From Firmicutes bacterium UBA995 (GTDB lineage Bacteria; Bacillota; Sulfobacillia; UBA995): DNA of 7,156 bases. Shown one piece after another: positions 1 through 5,895 of the stretch; the first letter of the stretch is position 1; each line of letters begins with the position of its first letter. The stretch covers positions 1-7,156 of the forward strand of contig DBBB01000094.1 of assembly GCA_002291985.1 (NCBI GenBank), in the 5' to 3' direction. Both the position numbers and the translations under genes were made by a program. The notes beneath the pieces were generated by a model. The model was not told where the DNA came from and searched no databases. It saw nothing but the letters and a program-made list of their open reading frames with translations.

Positions 1-58
1 CTACGAAGATCGTACACGCCCTCCATGCAGCTCGCCCACGGCAACTCGCCTTCGGGGG
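1..58. other. Upstream flank, no assignable gene
   Basis: This short stretch precedes the groESL promoter. One + strand frame is open from the window edge to a TGA at 60-62 and another to a TGA at 85-87, so the 3' end of an upstream gene could lie here. The visible peptides are too short and featureless to identify. No convincing terminator hairpin was found. Confidence 0.3.
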
Positions 59-88
59 TTGACGGCGCCGAGCGTTGCCCTTTATGAT
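59..88 (+). promoter_or_regulatory. Sigma-A-type promoter of groESL
   Basis: A -35 box TTGACG (59-64) and a -10 box TATGAT (83-88) are separated by 18 bases; each matches the housekeeping consensus at five of six positions. Transcription would start around 94-96, inside the CIRCE operator, the usual arrangement for HrcA repression. No CtsR-type heptad repeat was seen. The start site is inferred from spacing only. Confidence 0.8.
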
Positions 89-92
89 GGGA

Positions 93-119
93 TTAGCACT
101 CATCCCCATTGAGTGCTAA
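93..119 (+). promoter_or_regulatory. CIRCE operator (HrcA binding site)
   Basis: The arms TTAGCACTC (93-101) and GAGTGCTAA (111-119) are perfectly complementary and separated by a 9-base spacer. This is the exact consensus of the CIRCE element, the binding site of the heat-shock repressor HrcA, normally found before groESL and dnaK operons. It overlaps the predicted transcription start, so bound HrcA should block RNA polymerase. It would also lie at the extreme 5' end of the mRNA, 33 bases before the groES start codon. HrcA itself is not encoded in this window. Confidence 0.97.
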
Positions 120-151
120 GAGATTACCAGCTCTACAGGAGGCGGTTGTTC

Positions 152-445
152 ATGGCGCTGAAGCTCAAGCCCCTCGAGGATCGGGTGGTCGTGGAACCCC
201 TCGAGCAAGAGGAAAAGACCAGGGGCGGGATCGTGCTGCCGGACACGGCCAAGGAAAAGCCGCAGAAGGGCAAGATTGTGGCCGTGGGGTCGGGCAGATA
301 CGATGAAGAGGGCAAACGAATCCCGATGGAGGTCAAGCCGGGGGACGTCGTGGCTTATTCCCGCTATGCCGGCACGGAGGTCAAGATCGAGGGGAAAGAG
401 TACCTCATCTTGCGTGAAAGTGATGTGCTGGCCGTCTTCCCTTGA
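152..445 (+). CDS. groES: Co-chaperonin GroES (Cpn10)
   Basis: Encodes the 97-residue cytosolic co-chaperonin, which forms a heptameric lid on the GroEL ring and closes the folding chamber in an ATP-dependent cycle. The N-terminus MALKLKPLEDRVVVEP is the family signature. The mobile loop that docks on GroEL covers about residues 18-34, with GGIVLP at 25-30. The roof loop (about 48-58) and a PGDVV segment (63-67) follow, and the protein ends DVLAVFP, so it is full length. The ATG at 152 is chosen because AGGAGG (137-142) sits 9 bases upstream and the protein begins exactly at the conserved Met. An in-frame upstream start at 113 would lie inside CIRCE and add 13 residues foreign to the family. 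It is the first gene of the HrcA/CIRCE-controlled groESL operon. Confidence 0.97.
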   Translation: MALKLKPLEDRVVVEPLEQEEKTRGGIVLPDTAKEKPQKGKIVAVGSGRYDEEGKRIPMEVKPGDVVAYSRYAGTEVKIEGKEYLILRESDVLAVFP

Positions 446-499
446 GCCGCATGGCAAGCGGCAGCTTTACCTGAGCCCGTATCGAGAGGAGGCCACGGC

Positions 500-2113
500 A
501 TGGCCAAAATGCTGATTTTCAGCGAGAGTGCCCGGCAGGCCCTGGAGCGGGGCGCCAACTCCCTGGCCGATGTGGTCCGCGTCACCCTTGGGCCCCGGGG
601 CCGGACGGTGGTGCTGGACAAGAAGTGGGGCGCGCCTAACATCACCAGTGATGGCGTGACCATCGCCCGGGACATCGAACTCCCCGATCCGTTCGAGAAT
701 GCCGGCGCCCAGATGCTCAAAGAGGTTGCGACCAAGACCCAGGATGACGCGGGCGACGGCACCACCACCGCTACCGTGCTGGCCCAGGCGATGCTCAGGG
801 AAGGCCTCCGGAACGTCGCTGCGGGCGGCAACCCCATGTTCATCAAGCGGGGGATAGAGGTCGCGGTCAGTCGCTCGGTGGAGGAGATCCGCTCCTTCAG
901 CCGCCCCGTCGAGACCCGGGAAGACACGGCTCGAGTGGCTTCCATCGCCGCCAACGACCGGGCGGTCGGAGAACTCATCGCCGATGCCATGGAGAAAGTC
1001 GGTCGCGAGGGCGTCATCACCATAGAGGAAGCCAAGACCACGGCCACCTCGCTCGAGGTCGTGGAGGGGATGCAGTTCGACCGCGGTTACCTGTCACCCT
1101 ACATGGTGACCGATGCCGAGAAGATGGAAGCGATATTCGATGAGCCCTACCTCCTGTTCACCGATCGCAAACTCAGCAGCGCGGCCGACATTGTCCCCAT
1201 CCTCGAGAAGGTGATCAGGGCCGGTCGCCCCCTGGTCGTCGTCGCCGAGGACGTGGATGGCGAGGCGCTGGCCGTCCTGGTCGTCAACAAACTGCGCGGC
1301 ATCATCCAGACGGCGGCGGTGAAGGCGCCCGGGTTCGGCGATCGCCGCAAGGCGATGCTGGAGGACATGGCGACCCTCACCGGCGGGACGCTCGTCTCCC
1401 AGGACCTCGGCATCAAGTGGGAGAACGTGCGCGAGGACATGCTGGGGCGCGCGCGGCAGGTCGTCATCAAGAAGGAAGAGACCACCATCGTCGAGGGCCG
1501 GGGAATTGCCCAGGATATCAAGCGGCGCGTGGAGATCATCAGGAAGCAGATAGAGGACACCGATTCGGACTGGGACCGCGAGAAGCTGCAAGAGAGATTG
1601 GCCAAGCTCTCGGGGGGCGTCGCCGTCATCAAGGTCGGGGCGGCAACGGAAGTAGAACTCAAGGAACGCAAGGCGAGGTTCGAGGACGCGCTTTCCGCGA
1701 CCCGGGCGGCGGTCGAGGAAGGCATCGTGCCCGGCGGCGGCGTTGTCTACCTGCAAGCGGCCAGGGCGCTTGCGGCGGTGGAGGCGCCCGCGACCGGCGA
1801 CGAAGCCATCGGGATCCGCATCGTCCGGCGAGCCCTCGAGGAGCCCATGCGGCAGATCGCCAACAACGCGGGCTTCGAGGGGTCGGTGGTGGTGGAGCGG
1901 GTCAAGCAGATGGAAAAGGGCATGGGATTCGACGCCCTGGCGCTCGACTACGTCGACATGGTGAAGGCGGGGATCATCGACCCGGCCAAGGTCGCCCGCT
2001 GCGCCGTCGAGAATGCCGGCAGCATAGCCGGGCTCATGCTGACCACCGAGACGGTGATCGGCGAGAAACCGGAACCGGAGGAGGACAAGCCGCCCAGGCC
2101 GCGAATGACCTGA
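500..2113 (+). CDS. groEL: Chaperonin GroEL (Cpn60)
   Basis: Encodes the 537-residue 60-kDa chaperonin, an ATP-driven double-ring folding machine in the cytosol that works with GroES. Visible nucleotide-site elements are TLGPRGR (29-35), the Asp of SDGV (51), GDGTTTATVLAQ (85-96) with its Asp at 86, and the catalytic Asp in FEDAL (396). The Cpn60 signature AAVEEGIVPGGG is at 403-414. The equatorial, intermediate and apical domains are all present without gaps. AGGAGG (487-492) lies 7 bases before the ATG, and the gene starts 54 bases after groES. The oddity is the C-terminus: after TTETVIGEKPEPEE it ends DKPPRPRMT, with none of the Gly-Gly-Met repeats usual in bacterial GroEL. Length and motifs are otherwise typical, so I expect a functional chaperonin. 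Whether the genome carries a second groEL cannot be told from here. Confidence 0.97.
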   Translation: MAKMLIFSESARQALERGANSLADVVRVTLGPRGRTVVLDKKWGAPNITSDGVTIARDIELPDPFENAGAQMLKEVATKTQDDAGDGTTTATVLAQAMLREGLRNVAAGGNPMFIKRGIEVAVSRSVEEIRSFSRPVETREDTARVASIAANDRAVGELIADAMEKVGREGVITIEEAKTTATSLEVVEGMQFDRGYLSPYMVTDAEKMEAIFDEPYLLFTDRKLSSAADIVPILEKVIRAGRPLVVVAEDVDGEALAVLVVNKLRGIIQTAAVKAPGFGDRRKAMLEDMATLTGGTLVSQDLGIKWENVREDMLGRARQVVIKKEETTIVEGRGIAQDIKRRVEIIRKQIEDTDSDWDREKLQERLAKLSGGVAVIKVGAATEVELKERKARFEDALSATRAAVEEGIVPGGGVVYLQAARALAAVEAPATGDEAIGIRIVRRALEEPMRQIANNAGFEGSVVVERVKQMEKGMGFDALALDYVDMVKAGIIDPAKVARCAVENAGSIAGLMLTTETVIGEKPEPEEDKPPRPRMT

Positions 2114-2180
2114 CGCGGAGCGAACGCCGCGGGGAGCGGGCGATGGGCGGCCCCGCTGGAAACAGGCCCCCAGCAGTCCC

Positions 2181-2209
2181 GTAGGGGCGGGTTCCGAACC
2201 CGCCCCTGC
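2181..2209 (+). repeat. GC-rich hairpin, groEL-nadA gap
   Basis: The arms AGGGGCGGGTT (2183-2193) and AACCCGCCCCT (2197-2207) pair perfectly over 11 bp around a 3-base loop (CCG). One G-U and one G-C pair can extend the stem to 2181 and 2209. No T-run follows, so it is not a standard intrinsic terminator, although it could still slow polymerase or protect the 3' end of the groESL mRNA. Its form, a short self-complementary intergenic palindrome, also resembles dispersed REP-like repeats. Only one copy is present in this window. Confidence 0.6.
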
Positions 2210-2230
2210 TATGGGGTGGTAGCATGGAGG
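2207..2230 (+). promoter_or_regulatory. nadA ribosome binding site with adjacent dyad
   Basis: GGAGG at 2226-2230 lies 7 bases before TTG 2238 and decides the nadA start. Directly upstream, TGCTA (2207-2211) and TAGCA (2220-2224) form a 5-bp dyad around 8 bases. The dyad shares bases 2207-2209 with the extended GC-rich hairpin, so the two structures cannot both form completely. The binding site is well supported; any regulatory role for the dyad is speculation. Confidence 0.6.
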
Positions 2231-2237
2231 ACCTTTC

Positions 2238-3128
2238 TTGGAGGAGCTTCAGGAGCTAAAGCGGCGGCGACAGGCAATCATCCTCGCCCACAACTATCAA
2301 CCCCCCGCAATTCAGGACCTGGCGGACCATGTCGGCGACTCGCTGGAACTCAGTCTCCTGGCAGCTCGGGCCGACGCCAGGGTGATCGTATTCTGCGGCG
2401 TCGACTTCATGGCGGAAGCGGCCGCGCTGCTGGCCCCGGACAAGCTGGTGTTATTGCCGGATCTGCGGGCGCGTTGCTCGCTTGCGGACATGATCACCCC
2501 GGAGGACGTGCGCGCGCTCCGGACCATGCACCCTGGAGCGGCGGTGCTCTCCTACATCAACACCTCTGCCGCCGTCAAGGCCGAGAGCGACGTCACCGTC
2601 ACCTCGTCCAACGCCCAACGGGTGCTCGACGCCATCCCGAATGGGGAGGTCATCTTCGTGCCCGACGGCAATCTGGGCCGTTACCTGGCTACTCGGAGTG
2701 GCCGAAGGGTCGTCACCTGGGATGGACACTGCCGCGCGCACCACGAAGTGCGGGTTGATGACGTCCGTACGGCCCGCCGGCTTCACCCCCGGGCGGTCCT
2801 GATGGTCCATCCCGAGGTCCGCCCGGAAATCTCGGCGTGCGCCGACCTGGTGCTGGGAACCGGAGGAATGGTCCGCATGGCCCGCGAGCGGCCCGAAACC
2901 GAGTTCATCGTCGGGACCGAAGCCGGTCTCCTTCACCGCCTCACCGGGGAGAACCCGGGGAAGCGCTTCTATCTCCTGTCACCGTCGCTATGGTGCCACA
3001 CCATGAAGTACACCACGCGCGATCGGATCATCGCCTGCTTGCGCGACCTCGAGCCGCGAGTGCAGGTGCCGCCAGGCGTCGCCGCTCGAGCCCGCCGGGC
3101 GATGGAGCGGATGGTGGAGCTGACATGA
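2238..3128 (+). CDS. nadA: Quinolinate synthase NadA
   Basis: Encodes a 296-residue cytosolic [4Fe-4S] enzyme that condenses iminoaspartate with dihydroxyacetone phosphate to quinolinate in de novo NAD synthesis. The length matches the short, roughly 300-residue NadA type. Three Cys fit the cluster ligands: Cys80 (ARCSLADM), Cys165 (DGHCRAHH) and Cys253 (LWCHTMK). Substrate-site motifs are AHNYQ (17-21), GDSLELS (33-39), SYINTSAAVKA (105-115), TSSNA (122-126) and HPE (191-193). The start is TTG: an in-frame TAG at 2220-2222 rules out anything longer, and GGAGG lies 7 bases upstream. It is the first gene of the nad-fol-pur cluster and overlaps nadC by ATGA. Two Cys common in the family, in the CTSSN and HPEC motifs, are Val here; neither is a cluster ligand. 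No nadB lies nearby, so iminoaspartate must come from a gene elsewhere. Confidence 0.95.
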   Translation: MEELQELKRRRQAIILAHNYQPPAIQDLADHVGDSLELSLLAARADARVIVFCGVDFMAEAAALLAPDKLVLLPDLRARCSLADMITPEDVRALRTMHPGAAVLSYINTSAAVKAESDVTVTSSNAQRVLDAIPNGEVIFVPDGNLGRYLATRSGRRVVTWDGHCRAHHEVRVDDVRTARRLHPRAVLMVHPEVRPEISACADLVLGTGGMVRMARERPETEFIVGTEAGLLHRLTGENPGKRFYLLSPSLWCHTMKYTTRDRIIACLRDLEPRVQVPPGVAARARRAMERMVELT

Positions 3129-3961
3129 CTCTGGAGCCGATCCTCTTCGAAGACCTGGTCGATCGGGCCTTGCGCGAGGACCTGGGGGCGGGCGATGTGA
3201 CTACCTCTGCCCTGGTACCTCCAACCCTCGAGGGCGAGGCCTCGCTGATCTGCCGGAGCGGGGGCATCGTGGCCGGCCTGCCCGTTGCGGCTTGCGTGTT
3301 CCGGCGGGTTGACCCCCGTATCCGGCTCGTCCCCCTTGCCGGCGAGGGTGAATGCGCGGCGCCCGGGTCGCGGCTGGCGCGGATCCAGGGGCCGATCGCC
3401 GGCATCCTCAAGGGCGAACGGGTGGCCTTGAACTTCCTGCAGCGTCTGTCGGGCATTGCCACCGTCACTCACCAGGCGGTGCGGGCGACCGCCGGTCATC
3501 GCGCCCGTATCATTGACACGCGCAAGACCACGCCGACCCTCCGGTTGCTCGAGCGATATGCCGTGAGGATGGGCGGGGGGCTCAACCACCGCTTCGATCT
3601 GGGCTCGATGGTGCTGATCAAGGACAATCATCTGCGAGTGGCGGGGAGCGTGACCACGGCCGTCGGCCTGGCTCGGGCCCGCCTGGGTCCGGCAGTGAAG
3701 GTGGAGATAGAAGTGGAAAGCCCCGACCAGGCGGAAGAGGCGGCCGCGGCCGGTGTTGACCTCATCATGCTGGACAACATGGAACAGGCAGCGATGGCCG
3801 AGGCCATGCGGCGCATCGCGGGCCGGGCTAGCGTGGAAGCCTCCGGGGGGATCCGGCTGGAGGATCTGGCGGCGATCGCGGCGACGGGCGTGGACTTCAT
3901 CTCCCTCGGTCTTTTGACCGCCCGCCCGCCGTTGCTCGACATCAGCCTGGAAGTAGGATGA
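3125..3961 (+). CDS. nadC: Quinolinate phosphoribosyltransferase (carboxylating) NadC
   Basis: Encodes 278 residues, the usual NadC length. The enzyme joins quinolinate to PRPP and releases CO2 to give nicotinate mononucleotide, the step after NadA. Family motifs appear in order: REDLGAGDVTTSAL (17-30), LNFLQRLSGIAT (102-113), DTRKTTP (131-137), the YAVRMGGGLNHR region (145-156), IKDNH (165-169), EIEVES (194-199), IMLDNM (214-219), EASGGI (238-243) and GVDFISLG (255-262). The ATG at 3125 overlaps the nadA stop as ATGA, with GGTGGAG (3113-3119) 5 bases upstream; the open frame extends back to 2837 but that part is inside nadA. Small departures from the usual family pattern are TTPTLR where TTPGLR is common and LLTARPPLLDIS where LTHS-type sequence is common. 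The phosphate- and quinolinate-binding Arg, Lys and His residues look intact. Confidence 0.95.
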   Translation: MTLEPILFEDLVDRALREDLGAGDVTTSALVPPTLEGEASLICRSGGIVAGLPVAACVFRRVDPRIRLVPLAGEGECAAPGSRLARIQGPIAGILKGERVALNFLQRLSGIATVTHQAVRATAGHRARIIDTRKTTPTLRLLERYAVRMGGGLNHRFDLGSMVLIKDNHLRVAGSVTTAVGLARARLGPAVKVEIEVESPDQAEEAAAAGVDLIMLDNMEQAAMAEAMRRIAGRASVEASGGIRLEDLAAIAATGVDFISLGLLTARPPLLDISLEVG

Positions 3962-5376
3962 ACGTGCGAAGACCAGGCGACGAGGACATCACTGACTGGG
4001 CGTACGAGGATGCCATAGATTACCTGTACCGGATCGCCCGCCGCGGCAGCGAACTGGGGCTCGAGCGCATTGCCCGGCTCCTCGAGGAAGTCGGCAACCC
4101 CCATCACTTCTTCAGATGTATCCACGTGGCCGGGACCAACGGCAAGGGCTCCACGACCGCCTTCATCGCCTCTATCCTGGAAAGTGCCGGGTTCAAGACC
4201 GGCCGCTACACCTCCCCGCACATTGAAGTGTTCGAGGAGCGCATCTCCATCAACGGCGAGCCCATGGGCCGGGACGACCTGGCGGCCCAGGTCAGCCGCC
4301 TCAGCCGGCTGACCGGCGGCTTGGCCGCCGAGGACCGGCAAGCGACCTTTTTCGAGTTCGTTACCGCCCTGGCTTTCGAGCACTTCCGCCGGCAAGAGGT
4401 GGATCTGGCCGTCCTGGAAGTGGGGCTGGGAGGCCGCCTGGACGCGACGAATGTCATCGCATCCCCACTGGTGGCGGTCATAACCAGCATAGGTCTCGAC
4501 CACATGGAGTACCTCGGCGACACCCTGCCGGCCATCGCTGCCGAGAAGGCGGGCATCCTCAAGTCAGGCTCGGTGGCGGTGACGGCAGTCCGGGATCCGT
4601 CGGCCCTGGAAGTCATCCGCCGGACCGCCGCCGGCCGGCGAGTTGACCTGTGGACCGTAGCCTCGGCCGGCGTCCGGCCCGGCCCCGACGTCTGCTGGCG
4701 AAAACGCGCGTCGACGCTCGAAACGCAAACCTTCGACCTGGTCCTCCCTGATGGGGAATATGCCGACCTGGAGATCGCCCTCGCCGGCGATCATCAACTT
4801 GACAACGCGGCCTGCGCCGTTACCGCCATCCACCGCCTCCGCGGGAGCGGCCGTAACATTCCCGAGGCCGCCATTCGCCGGGGACTGGCCGGGGCTCGCT
4901 GGCCCGGCCGCTTCGAGGTGCTCCGGCGCCGTCCCTGGGTGATCCTGGACGGGGCCCACAACCCTCAGGGTGCTGCGGCGCTGCGCCGGACGCTCGAGAC
5001 GGTCTTGCCCGGTACCCGGCCGGTGATGGTGCTGGGCGCCATGGGCGACAAGGACATCGACGGGCTCATCGAGCCGCTCGCCGCGATGGCGCGGACGGTG
5101 GTGGCGACCCGCCCTTCTTATCCCGGGCGGGCCGCCGACCCTGCGGCGATCGCCGCGGCGGCGAGGCGTGCGGGGGGCGAGGCTCACGCGATCGAGCCTG
5201 CGGCGGCAGCCTTGCGACACGGCCTGGATCTCCTGGCGGGAGAAGATGACGTCCTGGTGGTGGCAGGATCGCTGTACCTCGTGGGCGAAGCCCGGTCGCG
5301 GCTGCGAGCCTGGATGACCGGGGACGCCGGCAGGTGGCGGGAGCCGCCCGCGGAGTATGGCGGCCGTCGAGTCTGA
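3958..5376 (+). CDS. folC: Folylpolyglutamate synthase / dihydrofolate synthase FolC
   Basis: Encodes a 472-residue Mur-ligase-family enzyme that adds glutamate, with ATP, to dihydropteroate and/or to reduced folates, allowing folates to be made and retained in the cell. Visible motifs: the P-loop GTNGKGS (59-65), the folate-side loop SPHIEVFEERI (86-96), EVGLGGRLDATN (154-165), TSIGLDH (176-182), AAEKAGILK (194-202) with the Lys (197) that is carbamylated in relatives, DHQLDNA (278-284), WPGRFEV (315-321), DGAHNPQG (331-338), GAMGDKD (360-366) and GSLYLVGEAR (437-446). It is somewhat longer than typical FolC (about 420-440 residues), with about 14 extra residues before the first conserved helix and a 26-residue tail after GEAR. 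Its ATG overlaps the nadC stop as ATGA, and the ribosome binding site is weak (GGAAG, 3949-3953), so translation is probably coupled to nadC. Whether it is bifunctional or has only one activity cannot be read from sequence. Confidence 0.94.
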   Translation: MNVRRPGDEDITDWAYEDAIDYLYRIARRGSELGLERIARLLEEVGNPHHFFRCIHVAGTNGKGSTTAFIASILESAGFKTGRYTSPHIEVFEERISINGEPMGRDDLAAQVSRLSRLTGGLAAEDRQATFFEFVTALAFEHFRRQEVDLAVLEVGLGGRLDATNVIASPLVAVITSIGLDHMEYLGDTLPAIAAEKAGILKSGSVAVTAVRDPSALEVIRRTAAGRRVDLWTVASAGVRPGPDVCWRKRASTLETQTFDLVLPDGEYADLEIALAGDHQLDNAACAVTAIHRLRGSGRNIPEAAIRRGLAGARWPGRFEVLRRRPWVILDGAHNPQGAAALRRTLETVLPGTRPVMVLGAMGDKDIDGLIEPLAAMARTVVATRPSYPGRAADPAAIAAAARRAGGEAHAIEPAAAALRHGLDLLAGEDDVLVVAGSLYLVGEARSRLRAWMTGDAGRWREPPAEYGGRRV

Positions 5377-5389
5377 TCGGGGACGGACC

Positions 5390-5403
5390 GGGAGGAGATG
5401 GCC
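5390..5403 (+). promoter_or_regulatory. Ribosome binding site setting the purE start
   Basis: GGGAGGAG at 5390-5397 directly abuts an ATG at 5398, too close to serve it. The second in-frame ATG at 5404 is 8 bases from GGAGG (5391-5395), a normal distance, and gives the protein start MDDKPDVSVIMGS. The 27-base folC-purE gap shows no promoter or terminator. Confidence 0.7.
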
Positions 5404-5895
5404 ATGGACGACAAGCCTGACGTGTCGGTGATCATGGGCAGCCCATCGGACTGGGCGACCATGAAGGAAGCCTGCTCGGTGCTGGCTGAACTCGCGGTCC
5501 CTTTTGAGAAGCGCATCGTGTCAGCCCACCGGACGCCCGAGGAGATGTTCACCTTCGCCGGCGGCGCGGCGGCCCGCGGCATCAAGGTGATCATCGCCGG
5601 CGCCGGCGGAGCGGCCCACTTGCCGGGGATGGTGGCGTCGCGCACCCTCCTCCCCGTGATCGGTGTGCCCGTGCCCTCTACCGATCTGCGGGGACTGGAC
5701 TCGCTGCTTTCGATCGTCCAGATGCCGGCCGGAGTGCCGGTGGCCACCGTCGCGATCGGCGCCGCCGGCGCGAAAAACGCGGCACTGCTGGCGGCGCAGA
5801 TCCTGGGCATCTGCGATGAGCGGCTGGCGGCGCGACTCGCGGCCCGCCGTGAGGCCGCGGCCAGGCAGGTCCTGGAAACGAAGGAGTGGGCATGA
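5404..5895 (+). CDS. purE: N5-carboxyaminoimidazole ribonucleotide mutase PurE (class I)
   Basis: Encodes a 163-residue cytosolic enzyme, normal for class I PurE, which moves the carboxylate of N5-CAIR to C4 to give CAIR in de novo purine synthesis. Motifs are VIMGSPSDW (9-17), SAHRTPE (40-46) with the catalytic His at 42, GAGGAAHLPGM (66-76), GVPVPSTDLRGLDSLLSIVQ (87-106), MPAGVPVATVAIG (107-119) and AGAKNAALLAAQIL (121-134). The adjacent purK supports the class I mutase role, because PurK makes N5-CAIR; class II PurE works without it. The start at 5404 is preferred over 5398 on ribosome-binding-site distance. The stop overlaps the purK ATG as ATGA. PSTDLRGLD replaces the more usual QSKxLxGLD, and AIGAAGAKN the usual AIGKAGAxN; both are mild differences. 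Confidence 0.95.
   Translation: MDDKPDVSVIMGSPSDWATMKEACSVLAELAVPFEKRIVSAHRTPEEMFTFAGGAAARGIKVIIAGAGGAAHLPGMVASRTLLPVIGVPVPSTDLRGLDSLLSIVQMPAGVPVATVAIGAAGAKNAALLAAQILGICDERLAARLAARREAAARQVLETKEWA

Noticed and set aside
1..87. C-terminal end of an upstream gene
   Set aside because: More than one frame is open and none gives a recognisable peptide; 20-30 residues cannot be assigned.
113..151. Longer GroES start inside the CIRCE element
   Set aside because: It would put the start codon in the operator and add 13 residues absent from GroES. The ATG at 152 has an ideal ribosome binding site.
364..1047. Open frame on the - strand opposite groES/groEL
   Set aside because: It overlaps two certain genes, is rich in Ser/Thr/Ala/Arg with no recognisable domain, and results from third-position G/C bias.
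1417..2184. 255-codon + strand frame overlapping the 3' half of groEL
   Set aside because: It is a Gly/Arg-rich frame-shifted reading of GC-rich codons; groEL is complete in its own frame.
2837..3124. Upstream extension of the nadC reading frame
   Set aside because: The extension lies within nadA, encodes Arg/Pro-rich sequence unlike NadC, and the ATGA overlap start at 3125 fits the family N-terminus.
3628..4503. 291-codon - strand frame opposite nadC/folC
   Set aside because: It lies entirely opposite two motif-complete genes and has no recognisable protein family.
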